DNA of 48,190 nucleotides from UBA7236 sp036734545 (GTDB taxonomy: Bacteria > Bacteroidota > Bacteroidia > Chitinophagales > BACL12), in contig DAIMYJ010000010.1 in NCBI GenBank assembly GCA_036734545.1, positions 1-48,190 of the forward strand, given 5' to 3'. The number at the start of each line of letters is the position of its first letter. Position 1 is the stretch's first letter. Shown piece by piece: positions 34,532-42,917 of this stretch. The notes below the pieces were generated by a model. It did not search any database, had not been told where the DNA came from, and saw nothing but the letters and a program-made list of their open reading frames with translations. The translations under genes and the position numbers were made by a program.

Positions 34532-37500
34532 TCAGAACACCGCTCGCATTTGCAGTCGGCCGATATGGGTAATGGGGTTGTCGCCGGTCTTCCGGCCTTC
34601 ATAGCCCGCCGTGAGCTGCAATACCTGACTGAGCTTGCGGTCGATGTTGAGATTCCATAGCAGGTTATTACCGTTCTGCAATCCCTCCAGCATCGCATAG
34701 CCTACGGGAGTGTCGGCATCTCCGCTGAAATCGATCTGCACAAAGGCCACCTTGGCATTCACCGTGCTCTTGGTCACGATATTGTAACGCAGATCCACTG
34801 AGGCATTCAGGCTCTTCAGCAGTTCGCCGCCTTCTCTGTTTTCAGCAGACGTGCTTTGCACCGTTCCCGTGATGCGGAAACGCGTATCCAATGTGTAGCT
34901 GATCTTAGGCTCCAATGTCAGATACGGCACATAATAATTCCTTTCCGTAAAGGCGTCGGCGGTGTATTGTCGAATACCATTATACACGGTTCCGTTGATC
35001 GTCCAGTATTTATCCGGACGGTATCTGACGGTGTACTTATGCTCTTCCTTTGCTCTGCTCTCGGGCCCAACTGTGATCACCTGTTTCGTGAAGTTGCGGA
35101 TATAGGAATAATCCATCCCGAATTTACTTCCACTGCGATTGAAGAATACGGTATTCACCCAATAGAGCGCAGAACTCACCAGTAAACTGTCTGCGATAAC
35201 AGCAAAGGGATTGTAGGCAGCAACGGTCTGGTCGTCAAACACTTTTCTGTTCATGGTCAGGTTTGACTGTGCACTGAATTTCCCGACAAATCCTTCGAAC
35301 CCTTTGGCATTATGCCAGAGGACTTTGGGGTTTACACTGAGGGCATAGTTGAAGTTGGTGGTGTTGGTTTGGATATAATTATCGGTTGGCACGAACACCT
35401 GAATATAGTTGGCCTGATCAGCAAATACGGCTACCTCGAATTCATTCAATTCCTGGGCGCCGTTTCCGTTGTAATCATTCCAGGTATAAACACCGGCTCC
35501 GGGTTCTGTTTCCACAAATGTGTAGCTGCGCTGCTGTTCGGTACCTGTACCGATCTCATACAGGATGTCGGAGGTCAGCAGTCCTTTCCGTATCGTCTGC
35601 AGGTGTTGCACACGGCCCAGTAAGGTGTTTTCCGGTCGCAGCGTGGTGAGCGCCGTATCTGGTACGCGCATGGTCCGGTATTGCAATTGCCATTGTAACT
35701 GCCCGGTCTCGCGAGCATATCTGTTCACGCCCTGAAGCTGATAGGCCCACGCCTGTGTTTGTAAAGCGAGCGCGCCCGCAGCAGCAACCTTGTCATTACG
35801 GAAGATCACATCGCCGCGTAACGTTTGATCACTGCTGTCGCCGGTGCTGAAATACGCAGTATACTGATCGAAGGTAAATGTCTGTGCAACCAGTGAATCG
35901 GCTGGTGACGACACCAGGTTGTGCTCGCCTTCATACACCACTCCGGTCTTGAATCCGGACAACGCCGGATAGGATCTGCTTACAGTGAGTTTGGGACGTA
36001 TGAAGGTAGTTTGCAGAGTATCACTCGCGGCCAATAATCCGCTGGCCACCAGATCAAGGTCCCAGGGGCCGCTGTGGACCTGACCGGTCAGTGTTTGTAA
36101 AAATCCGCGGTAGATACCTTCGCGGATGAACATCGATGACTGATAGCCGGCTTTCGCCTTTTCACCGGATGCGAATTGCATGCCGGCATTGGCATAATGC
36201 TCATGCGTGCGCTCGGTATTGTAAATGCTCCAGTCGCGGCTGAATTCTACCGGCCGGAAGCGCTCGAGTGCACTGAATTGCTTTCCTGCAAATTCATAAT
36301 CACCGCGGATCTGCAACGTGTTCTTTCCGCTCACTGGCAAATTGTGCTTCCATCCTGTGCGCAGGGCTAGCCCGTCGTTATCACCATTGCCGGTCACCGA
36401 AAATGTGTTCGGATCGTTTTGTGATAGCGCAATTTCTGTTTGCACACTGTTTCTTTCATTCGGAACATAGGTAGTGGTCACACTGATCATTTGTGCTTTG
36501 CGCGGTGCAGCCAGCAGAACGATAGGCTCGGCAGTTCCCTGCGGTACACCGCCGATCGGTGCTACCCATTTGTATACTTTCCCGTTGGCAGCGGAATTAG
36601 ATACAATATAATTGCCCCGATTGAGCCCTAATTCGGTAAATGTCAGTGCATAAAAAGCAGAATCAGGATCAATAGAATACACGAATACACTGTCAAATCC
36701 GAGTGAATCGATCATCTTGTACAGGATGCGTGTAGCGTCAAAAGCAATGCTGTCAACAGCCGGTGCAAATACCGTAGACACACTGTCGCCGGCTGCATTC
36801 AGAATGTCTCTTTCCTCGCTGCCCAATGACTGATCGAGTGGCTGGTTTTTACTATCCTGCTCGGAATACACCTGCATGCGCACCTGCAGCGTTCGATCAG
36901 CACTGGTATATTGATTGTTGCTGTATACCAACGTGCGGAAATACTGGCGGTCGGCATACTCGAATTCCACCATGATACGCTTGTCTTTGGTGATCAGGAT
37001 GCGCGGCATGAACGTGATCTCGCCGGCATTATAATCGATCACATAATCATGTTCGGCACCGCGTGTGAGTTGCTTCCCATCCATGAATACCCGTTCAGTC
37101 CCGGCAAGAATGATGATGAAGGTCTCGCCATTGTTGCCTTTCAGTTTGTAGGGGCCCTGATTGCCTTCAATGATGGATAATTGCTGGCGCACATGAATCC
37201 CTCTCGCTACAGCCGCACTCAGGCTGGTTTCCAGTAGCGCGCCGTTGTCCAGATCGTAATCCCCGGCGTAGGCAGCGCCCTGCATTTTTTTATAGAACTG
37301 CATGAAATAGCCGCCGTTGTCATACATCTCATAATCACCCATCGTGAGTCGTTGGCGCCCTTTGGATAGTTTGATGAACACCCTATCGAATTCCTGCAAT
37401 TGTTGTGTGTTCCCTTCCGGTTGTATGGGGATGTTATTGTCGGTGATGGATGCGCTGATATCGACATCATTCTGCAGCCTGCCGTTCATTTGCAGGTTGA

Positions 37501-37963
37501 AGGTGGAGTTTACCACCACATCCTGATTGTTACCGAAGGAGATGCCGCGCGCAAAACTGCCGCTGTAATCCAGTCCGTCGATATCGAGATACCCCGGACC
37601 CGCACCTGCAGTGATCTGATAAGGTTTCAGCTGCACCTGCGTGCTGTCATAGGTGGCCGCATCATAGCGATAATACGATCGTGTGAACAGATAGGGGAAT
37701 ACGGTATACCTGATACGGAGCAACCGGGGTGGGGGAGCAGTAAAAATGATACGGGATTCGGCATGCAGAATAATGTACCCGGATGCGCTCAGCTGCGTGA
37801 AAACAGTGTCGTTGCCCGCGATCTTGCCGGACTCCAGCATGACCGTTCCGGGCACAAGGCTCAGGGTGTCTACCACCAGTGTGTCGGAAGGTTCGGATAC
37901 CAGCCGCATCCGCTCATTGGAGCGCTGTGCCCACACAGAGGTGCTGCACACCAGGAATAACAC
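34532..37963 (-). CDS. Giant outer membrane beta-barrel protein, start uncertain
   Basis: About 1143 residues from a GTG at 37963. The protein is rich in amphipathic beta strands throughout, ends in an aromatic residue (RLQMRAVF) as outer membrane barrels do, and has N-terminal strand blocks such as NSTFNLQMNGRL and IPIQPEGNTQQLQEFDRVFIKL. The latter resembles segments seen in SprA-like surface proteins, but the protein is half the size of SprA and I do not recognise it as any named component. The GTG start leaves a signal peptide without basic residues; the frame stays open 17 codons further to an ATT at 38014, adding KLPRIRLRRSIQLLVLFL, a proper signal n-region. No ATG exists there. Confidence 0.8.
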   Translation of the reverse strand: MLFLVCSTSVWAQRSNERMRLVSEPSDTLVVDTLSLVPGTVMLESGKIAGNDTVFTQLSASGYIILHAESRIIFTAPPPRLLRIRYTVFPYLFTRSYYRYDAATYDSTQVQLKPYQITAGAGPGYLDIDGLDYSGSFARGISFGNNQDVVVNSTFNLQMNGRLQNDVDISASITDNNIPIQPEGNTQQLQEFDRVFIKLSKGRQRLTMGDYEMYDNGGYFMQFYKKMQGAAYAGDYDLDNGALLETSLSAAVARGIHVRQQLSIIEGNQGPYKLKGNNGETFIIILAGTERVFMDGKQLTRGAEHDYVIDYNAGEITFMPRILITKDKRIMVEFEYADRQYFRTLVYSNNQYTSADRTLQVRMQVYSEQDSKNQPLDQSLGSEERDILNAAGDSVSTVFAPAVDSIAFDATRILYKMIDSLGFDSVFVYSIDPDSAFYALTFTELGLNRGNYIVSNSAANGKVYKWVAPIGGVPQGTAEPIVLLAAPRKAQMISVTTTYVPNERNSVQTEIALSQNDPNTFSVTGNGDNDGLALRTGWKHNLPVSGKNTLQIRGDYEFAGKQFSALERFRPVEFSRDWSIYNTERTHEHYANAGMQFASGEKAKAGYQSSMFIREGIYRGFLQTLTGQVHSGPWDLDLVASGLLAASDTLQTTFIRPKLTVSRSYPALSGFKTGVVYEGEHNLVSSPADSLVAQTFTFDQYTAYFSTGDSSDQTLRGDVIFRNDKVAAAGALALQTQAWAYQLQGVNRYARETGQLQWQLQYRTMRVPDTALTTLRPENTLLGRVQHLQTIRKGLLTSDILYEIGTGTEQQRSYTFVETEPGAGVYTWNDYNGNGAQELNEFEVAVFADQANYIQVFVPTDNYIQTNTTNFNYALSVNPKVLWHNAKGFEGFVGKFSAQSNLTMNRKVFDDQTVAAYNPFAVIADSLLVSSALYWVNTVFFNRSGSKFGMDYSYIRNFTKQVITVGPESRAKEEHKYTVRYRPDKYWTINGTVYNGIRQYTADAFTERNYYVPYLTLEPKISYTLDTRFRITGTVQSTSAENREGGELLKSLNASVDLRYNIVTKSTVNAKVAFVQIDFSGDADTPVGYAMLEGLQNGNNLLWNLNIDRKLSQVLQLTAGYEGRKTGDNPITHIGRLQMRAVF

Positions 37964-38047
37964 CAGTAACTGTATGGATCGTCGCAGACGGATACGCGGT
38001 AATTTCAGGTAAATTTACAACGAAACCTGCCACCGCTTTGTTGCCCG

Positions 38048-38788
38048 TCAGGCCGCTGATTCGCGGTTCAGACGAATAATGCGCAGGGCATTCAGCACGC
38101 GGATCACCGGATATGTGGGATCCAGCTCGAACCACCGGAAACCGAAATTCGGACGCGATCCGTACTTGTGGTGGTTGTTGTGATAGCTTTCACCCATCAT
38201 CAGTATATCCACCGGCAGAAAGTTCCGCGAGGTGTCTTCCACCTGAAAATTGCGATAACCGAATTTATGGGCGAAGTAGTTGATGATGGCACCATGTACG
38301 GGACCCATCAGACAGGTGATCGGAAATAGGAACCACAACCACCATTCGGTAGCAAACTGCCAGTAGATCATAAAATATACCACCACCCATGCGAGGCGTG
38401 CATACATTGAACCGGCAAAAAAATCAAACGACCGCCACATGGGCAGGTTGGTCAGGTATTTTTGATCGACCGGAAATTTACCGGTGTTGATGTCGGAATA
38501 AATGAGCTTGGTTTTATGCATCAACGGAAAAAGTCCGCTGGAATATTTGGGAGAATGCGGATCGTTCTCGGTATCGGCAAAGGCGTGATGCAGGCGGTGC
38601 AATACACCATAAGCGTAAGGACTCAGATAGCTGCTGCCCTGGGTGAACCAGGTGAACAGATAAAAGAATTTCTCCCATACCGGCTGCATCCGGAACATGG
38701 CGTGTGCGGCATAACGGTGCAGGAAAAATGTCTGGCTGAAAAGGCTGAGGTACCAGTGCAGTACGAAAAACACAATGAAGATCGTCAT
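38048..38788 (-). CDS. Membrane fatty acid desaturase (acyl-CoA desaturase type)
   Basis: A 246-residue membrane di-iron enzyme with four hydrophobic stretches. All three histidine boxes are present: HRYAAH (24-29), HRLHH (64-68) and HNNHH (203-207), with the spacing of delta-9-type desaturases. It introduces a double bond into acyl chains of lipids or acyl-CoA, with membrane fluidity as the usual role. It is shorter than eukaryotic homologues and lacks a cytochrome b5 domain, so an external electron donor is needed. It has its own promoter box and lies upstream of the giant outer membrane gene. Confidence 0.9.
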   Translation of the reverse strand: MTIFIVFFVLHWYLSLFSQTFFLHRYAAHAMFRMQPVWEKFFYLFTWFTQGSSYLSPYAYGVLHRLHHAFADTENDPHSPKYSSGLFPLMHKTKLIYSDINTGKFPVDQKYLTNLPMWRSFDFFAGSMYARLAWVVVYFMIYWQFATEWWLWFLFPITCLMGPVHGAIINYFAHKFGYRNFQVEDTSRNFLPVDILMMGESYHNNHHKYGSRPNFGFRWFELDPTYPVIRVLNALRIIRLNRESAA

Positions 38789-38814
38789 CTAATACAGGCG
38801 CTAAATTGAAAGTG

Positions 38815-38822
38815 CAAAGTTA
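38815..38822 (-). promoter_or_regulatory. TAACTTTG -7 box (desaturase)
   Basis: Exact TAnnTTTG on the minus strand between the DinB and desaturase genes, 26 nt before the ATG at 38788. Confidence 0.6.
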
Positions 38823-38838
38823 ATATATAAAGACGGCA

Positions 38839-39375
38839 TCATCGGGCAGTGCGCTGTGCAAGGAAATGGTCCGTTTGTTTTTTGTGGTGGTAAGTGTGGG
38901 CCTGCATGAATTCCAGCATCTGACGGATGGTGAGCCGGCCGGCCACCGGATGCTTAAATACCGTTTTGTTGCGGAGCTGCTGTGGAAAGGCTTCCAGCAG
39001 GACCCGTAATCGTTCGATCTGTGCGTCGGCTGTACGCTGTAATTCAGCCAGCGTAATATGATCGGGCACGCCGGCGGTGATCGCGGGGGCTTTGAATTTG
39101 CGGTCGCTGTTCAGTGATCCCACCAGAATGCGGCCGCGTAACCACGAACCTATCCCCGCGCGGGAAAACCGGTGCGGCTGCGCCAGTTTGTATTCCAGAT
39201 AGTCCAGACTCACCTCCATGGCGCGTATCACATGCCACGTGGTTTGGGCTGCCGACCATTTGCCTTCCTGCATGGGGGTGTTCAGTTCCGTATCACCAGA
39301 CCGGTGAAAGGAGTCTAGCATAGTCCGCAATATTGTCGTCGCGGCCTCGAAACCCTGCTGCAGTTCTTTTTGCAT
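38839..39375 (-). CDS. DinB-family four-helix protein
   Basis: A 178-residue helical protein of the DinB/YfiT superfamily. The metal-site histidines are in place: His48 in TTWHVIRAME and the C-terminal pair in AHTYHHKKQTDHF (His160, His164). Members include thiol transferases such as bacillithiol S-transferase and proteins of unknown role; the name does not imply a DNA polymerase. The substrate is not predictable. It lies 41 nt downstream of the metallophosphoesterase gene and may share its transcript. Confidence 0.87.
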   Translation of the reverse strand: MQKELQQGFEAATTILRTMLDSFHRSGDTELNTPMQEGKWSAAQTTWHVIRAMEVSLDYLEYKLAQPHRFSRAGIGSWLRGRILVGSLNSDRKFKAPAITAGVPDHITLAELQRTADAQIERLRVLLEAFPQQLRNKTVFKHPVAGRLTIRQMLEFMQAHTYHHKKQTDHFLAQRTAR

Positions 39376-39416
39376 GTGGAATGTATCCTGTTTAAACCGG
39401 TAATGATGCGCCGGGA

Positions 39417-40649
39417 TCAGGCCTCAGCCCTGCTGAGGGTGAACATCGTTATCTCCGGTAATATGCCCACCCGCCCGGGATACCCGATCACACCGAAACC
39501 CCGGTTCACATAAAGATACTGCCGGTCGCGATGATACAAACCCGCCCAGTGTTTATAAATATACTGCACAGGGCTCCACTTCCATCGCATCCACTCCCAG
39601 CCGAATTGCATACCATGGGTATGCCCGCTGAAAGTAATATCCACCTTGGCCGGATGATGCAGCACCTCTGCTTCCCAGTGCGACGGGTCGTGCGATAACA
39701 ACAAAATGGTGGCTGCAGATTCAATACCCTGCAGGGCAGCCTGCAAATTGCCGTAGGAAACAAAACGTCCGCGTGCACTCCAGTTCTCTACACCGGCCAC
39801 CACGATCTTTTCTCCGTCTTTTTCAATGTGCACATGCTCATTCAGCAATAACCGCCAGCCCATCTGAGCATGCAGCTCTTTCAGCGACGCAAGATTGCGG
39901 TGCTTGGCATGCGCATCCGGCCAGTCTACGTAATCTCCATAATCATGGTTGCCCAACACGGAATACACACCGTGTGTCGACTGCAGCCGGCTGAATACAT
40001 CCGTGAATGCACGCGCTTCCTCGGCAATATTGTTCACGAGGTCACCGGTGAAAAATATCAGATCGGGCTGCAGTGCATTGATGCGGTCCACCGCCTTTTC
40101 CACTGCGGCCTTATCGCTCAAACTGCCGGAATGAATATCGGATATCTGCACCACACGAAGGCCCTCAAAAGCCTTGGGAAGCTGCATGAGTTTCACGCCT
40201 ATCTGATGCACGCGATAACGATATACATTGAAGAGGGCGCCATACAGCATCAGCAGGGTAAGGGTCAACCCGAATATGAGTGTGAACCAACTCCAGCCTG
40301 TGCTTCTGCCGGTCTCAAAGATCGCCTCGCTGCCGGTCAGATCGGAAATGCCATTCACCAGCAGCGCTAGTCCGCGGAAAATATCCTCGCCAACCATCAA
40401 CAGGCTCATGATCAGTTTAGGGAATAGCAGCACAAAGAATATCTGCAGCAATATCTGTCTCACCGCCGGGTCTTCGGACCGGATACCGGATCGGAAATAC
40501 ACCAGCATGGAAACGATCACCAGCAGGGTAGAGCCTGCAAATACCCCGTAAACCCAGGGTGTGGAGCCGAAGAGGTGGAGTGGCGCCTGAATGGACAACA
40601 CATCCAGCAACACAAAAAAGAGAATGATGAATAGGAAACGCTTAGGCAT
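39417..40649 (-). CDS. Membrane-anchored metallophosphoesterase
   Basis: A 410-residue protein with three to four N-terminal transmembrane helices (about residues 5-52, 65-86 and 119-141) and a C-terminal calcineurin-like phosphoesterase domain. Metal ligands are clear: Asp171 and His173 in VVQISDIHSG, Asp203 in FFTGDLVNN, GNHDY (233-237), LSHDPSHW and FSGHTHGMQFG. This layout matches the YkuE/YaeI-like group, some of which act on UDP-2,3-diacylglucosamine or other envelope phosphoesters. The substrate here is open. It lies upstream of the DinB gene on the same strand. Confidence 0.92.
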   Translation of the reverse strand: MPKRFLFIILFFVLLDVLSIQAPLHLFGSTPWVYGVFAGSTLLVIVSMLVYFRSGIRSEDPAVRQILLQIFFVLLFPKLIMSLLMVGEDIFRGLALLVNGISDLTGSEAIFETGRSTGWSWFTLIFGLTLTLLMLYGALFNVYRYRVHQIGVKLMQLPKAFEGLRVVQISDIHSGSLSDKAAVEKAVDRINALQPDLIFFTGDLVNNIAEEARAFTDVFSRLQSTHGVYSVLGNHDYGDYVDWPDAHAKHRNLASLKELHAQMGWRLLLNEHVHIEKDGEKIVVAGVENWSARGRFVSYGNLQAALQGIESAATILLLSHDPSHWEAEVLHHPAKVDITFSGHTHGMQFGWEWMRWKWSPVQYIYKHWAGLYHRDRQYLYVNRGFGVIGYPGRVGILPEITMFTLSRAEA

Positions 40650-40737
40650 CGTGTAAGAAAAACGTCATTTTATCTGATTAGTTCTGACGGACGGCCGAAT
40701 GAGATATTGCAGACCGTGTCGATTTTTGTTAAACAGA

Positions 40738-40745
40738 TACCTTTG
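40738..40745 (+). promoter_or_regulatory. TACCTTTG -7 box (CoA transferase)
   Basis: Exact TAnnTTTG with only TCCC before the ATG at 40750, predicting a leaderless mRNA. It also excludes the longer in-frame start at 40699. Confidence 0.65.
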
Positions 40746-40749
40746 TCCC

Positions 40750-41808
40750 ATGTTCAAAGGGCTGAAGATCATAGAAATGGCCAGTGTCATGGCCGGCCCC
40801 GCCGTGGGATCGTTTTTTTCGGAATTGGGCGCAGATGTGGTAAAGATCGAGAATCCGCGCACCGGCGGCGATATCACCCGTCAATGGAAACTGCCTACGG
40901 AGGACCCTGCATCCCCTGCCTCCGCCTACTTTGCTTCGGTGAACTGGAACAAGCTGCACCTCTTCCTCGACCTCGAGGACCCGTCGAACCTGGAGCAGGT
41001 ATACGGCATGATACGTAATGCCGATATTCTGATCTGCAATTGGAAAAAGGGTGATGCCGAAAAATTCCGGCTGGATCACACTACCGTGGCCGCCATTAAC
41101 CCGGGTATCATCTATGCCAACATCAACGGTTTTGGTGATGAGGAAGACCGCGTGGCCTTCGATGTGGTATTGCAGGCTGAAACGGGATGGATGTATATGA
41201 ACGGGACACCGGCCTCTCCACCCGTTAAACTGCCGGTGGCCATCATCGACCAGTTCGCCGCGCATCAACTCAAGGAGGGCATTCTTACGGCGCTGATCCG
41301 TAAAATGCAAACAGGCAAGGGCTCCCGTGTTACCGTGTCGCTGTTTGATGCAGCCATTGCATCGCTGGCCAATCAGGCGGCGAATTACATCACGGCCGGG
41401 CATATCCCGCAGCGCATCGGCAGTTTGCATCCGAACATCGCGCCTTATGGCGAGATCATCACCTGTGTGGAAGGTACCCAGATCGTACTAGCCATCGGCT
41501 CCGACAAACAATTCAAAGCATTGTGCACCATTCTCGGCGATCCTGCCCTGGCGGAGGACCCGCGATACAGACATAATAAGGATCGTGTGCAAAACAGGAA
41601 TACCCTCATCGGCGCTCTGCAACAGCGTGTGCAGCATTTTACCTGTGGTTCATTCCTGGACCTTTGCCGTTCGCATCAGGTGCCTGCCGGCGCCATCCGC
41701 AACCTGCAACAGGTGTTTGAGCAGCCGACCGCCCGAGAACTGATACTGGCGGATGAAGTGGGGAAGCGCGTGAAGAGCGCTATTTTCAGATTGGAAGATA
41801 TTGCCTGA
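40750..41808 (+). CDS. CaiB/BaiF-type (family III) CoA transferase
   Basis: A 352-residue family III CoA-transferase. The N-terminus has FKGLKIIEMASVMAGPAVGSFFSELGADVVKIE, the CoA-binding Rossmann-like opening. Mid-protein INGFGDEEDRVAFDVVLQAETGWM and PVAIIDQFAAHQLKEGILTAL contain the region of the catalytic Asp. These enzymes move CoA between carboxylic acids (carnitine, oxalate, bile acid or 2-methylacyl substrates). It is slightly shorter than typical (about 380-430 residues). It converges on ybaB with 2 bp between stop codons. No other carnitine- or oxalate-type gene is nearby, so the substrate is unknown. Confidence 0.9.
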   Translation: MFKGLKIIEMASVMAGPAVGSFFSELGADVVKIENPRTGGDITRQWKLPTEDPASPASAYFASVNWNKLHLFLDLEDPSNLEQVYGMIRNADILICNWKKGDAEKFRLDHTTVAAINPGIIYANINGFGDEEDRVAFDVVLQAETGWMYMNGTPASPPVKLPVAIIDQFAAHQLKEGILTALIRKMQTGKGSRVTVSLFDAAIASLANQAANYITAGHIPQRIGSLHPNIAPYGEIITCVEGTQIVLAIGSDKQFKALCTILGDPALAEDPRYRHNKDRVQNRNTLIGALQQRVQHFTCGSFLDLCRSHQVPAGAIRNLQQVFEQPTARELILADEVGKRVKSAIFRLEDIA

Positions 41809-41810
41809 AC

Positions 41811-42122
41811 TCAGGCGCCGAACAATCCGCCTAAACCGCCGGACAAAGCTGCTGAGCGCGCCTCGGCATCCGCAACCTGCTGTGCCTTTTCCATGCCGCG
41901 TTCGATCGCCAGCAGTAACAGGTCCTCCAGATGCTCCTTATCGCCGCTTTCCATCAGCCCATCGCTGATCTCTATGGCCTTAACCTTTCGTGTAGCGGTG
42001 ATGGTGGCCTTAACCGCATATTTCCCGTCGCCGGCCTGTCCTTCAACGGTGATGGCATCCAGACGGGCCTGGATCTCATCCATCTTCTTCTTCATCTCCA
42101 TGGCTTTCTTCAGATCGAACAT
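41811..42122 (-). CDS. ybaB: YbaB/EbfC nucleoid-associated protein
   Basis: A 103-residue DNA-binding protein. It starts MFDLKKAMEMKKKMDEIQARL, a coiled helix, then TVEGQAGDGKYAVKATITATRKVKAIEIS forms the beta core and a helical tail ends in GGLGGLFGA. The family binds DNA as a tweezer-like dimer and is often found beside dnaX and recR, neither of which is present here. Normal length. It has its own promoter box facing the small basic gene. Confidence 0.93.
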   Translation of the reverse strand: MFDLKKAMEMKKKMDEIQARLDAITVEGQAGDGKYAVKATITATRKVKAIEISDGLMESGDKEHLEDLLLLAIERGMEKAQQVADAEARSAALSGGLGGLFGA

Positions 42123-42139
42123 AATACGGTGGTTTTATG

Positions 42140-42147
42140 CAAAGATA
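42140..42147 (-). promoter_or_regulatory. TATCTTTG -7 box (ybaB)
   Basis: Exact TAnnTTTG on the minus strand, 17 nt before the ATG at 42122. It is separated by only 12 bp from the opposing box at 42160-42167. Confidence 0.6.
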
Positions 42148-42159
42148 GGGGCATAGTTG

Positions 42160-42167
42160 TAACTTTG
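42160..42167 (+). promoter_or_regulatory. TAACTTTG -7 box (small basic gene)
   Basis: Exact TAnnTTTG, 15 nt before the ATG at 42183. RNA polymerase at this site would cover the ybaB -7 box. Confidence 0.6.
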
Positions 42168-42182
42168 CGCCAAATTACCCTT

Positions 42183-42431
42183 ATGAGTAAGAGAACTGCC
42201 AAGAAGAGAATAGGTGCTGCCGTTGCCGTAGCCATTGACCATGTGATGGGCATGGATATCGCTGACGATCAGCTGGAGAACCGCGTAAATAACTTGTTCA
42301 ACATTTATGAAGAGGCGATGACGCGCGTGAACAAGAGCAGCGCCGTGAAAGGACGCACTGCCGTGAAAAAACATTTCGCCGCACTCTATGGTGATGTACA
42401 GCAGGCCGTTACCTCCGCTATCAAAGGTTAA
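42183..42431 (+). CDS. Small basic helical protein, unknown
   Basis: An 82-residue protein starting MSKRTAKKRIGAAVAVAI, lysine/arginine-rich at the N-terminus and predicted mostly helical, with no signal peptide. It has roughly 13 Lys/Arg against 9 Asp/Glu. I recognise no family. The start is fixed by a TAACTTTG box 15 nt upstream; a longer open frame reaching into ybaB is rejected. A SET-domain gene follows 9 nt after the stop, so the two are probably co-transcribed. DNA or RNA binding is only a guess based on charge and its location next to ybaB. Confidence 0.7.
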   Translation: MSKRTAKKRIGAAVAVAIDHVMGMDIADDQLENRVNNLFNIYEEAMTRVNKSSAVKGRTAVKKHFAALYGDVQQAVTSAIKG

Positions 42432-42440
42432 TATCAGCCT

Positions 42441-42917
42441 ATGTCTAAGCATAAGAAGCAGGAACCTGCAGAAGAGATACGCAAGCTGACACCCGTGCTG
42501 CCGGACAACCTGTTCGTTGCCCGCACACCCGATAAAGGCCGCGCCGTTTTCACCTCAAAACCGATCAAAAAAGGGGAGACCATTGAAGTGGCACCTATGA
42601 TCGTGTTCGGTGCAAAAGACCGCGAGTCCATCAACGATACATTCCTTTACGAGTATTATTTTGAGTGGGGCAAGAAAGGGAAAAAGGGAGCACTCGCTCT
42701 CGGCTTCGGTTCACTTTACAACCATAGCTATTCGCCCAATGCCCAATATTTACCCGACTTCGACCTGAACGTGCTCGAATTTCGTGCCGTGCGCGATATC
42801 GAACCGGGCGAAGAGATCACCGTGAACTACAACCTCGACCCGGATGACCAGACACCGGTGTGGTGGGAGCAGGAAAAAGATCAGAAAAAAGATAAGAAGA
42901 AACGTCAGCACCCCTGA
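42441..42917 (+). CDS. SET-domain protein (putative lysine methyltransferase)
   Basis: A 158-residue protein made almost entirely of a SET domain. GRAVFTSKPIKKGETIEVAPM is the opening strand block, LGFGSLYNHSYSPNAQY carries the N-H-S SAM-binding motif, and FRAVRDIEPGEEITVNYN is the closing motif with the catalytic Tyr. There is a Lys-rich tail (EKDQKKDKKKRQHP). SET proteins methylate lysines using SAM; bacterial stand-alone forms exist but few have known targets. No pre- or post-SET zinc domains are present. The stop overlaps the next start (TGATG), and the small basic protein gene lies just upstream, a possible substrate by context only. Confidence 0.9.
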   Translation: MSKHKKQEPAEEIRKLTPVLPDNLFVARTPDKGRAVFTSKPIKKGETIEVAPMIVFGAKDRESINDTFLYEYYFEWGKKGKKGALALGFGSLYNHSYSPNAQYLPDFDLNVLEFRAVRDIEPGEEITVNYNLDPDDQTPVWWEQEKDQKKDKKKRQHP

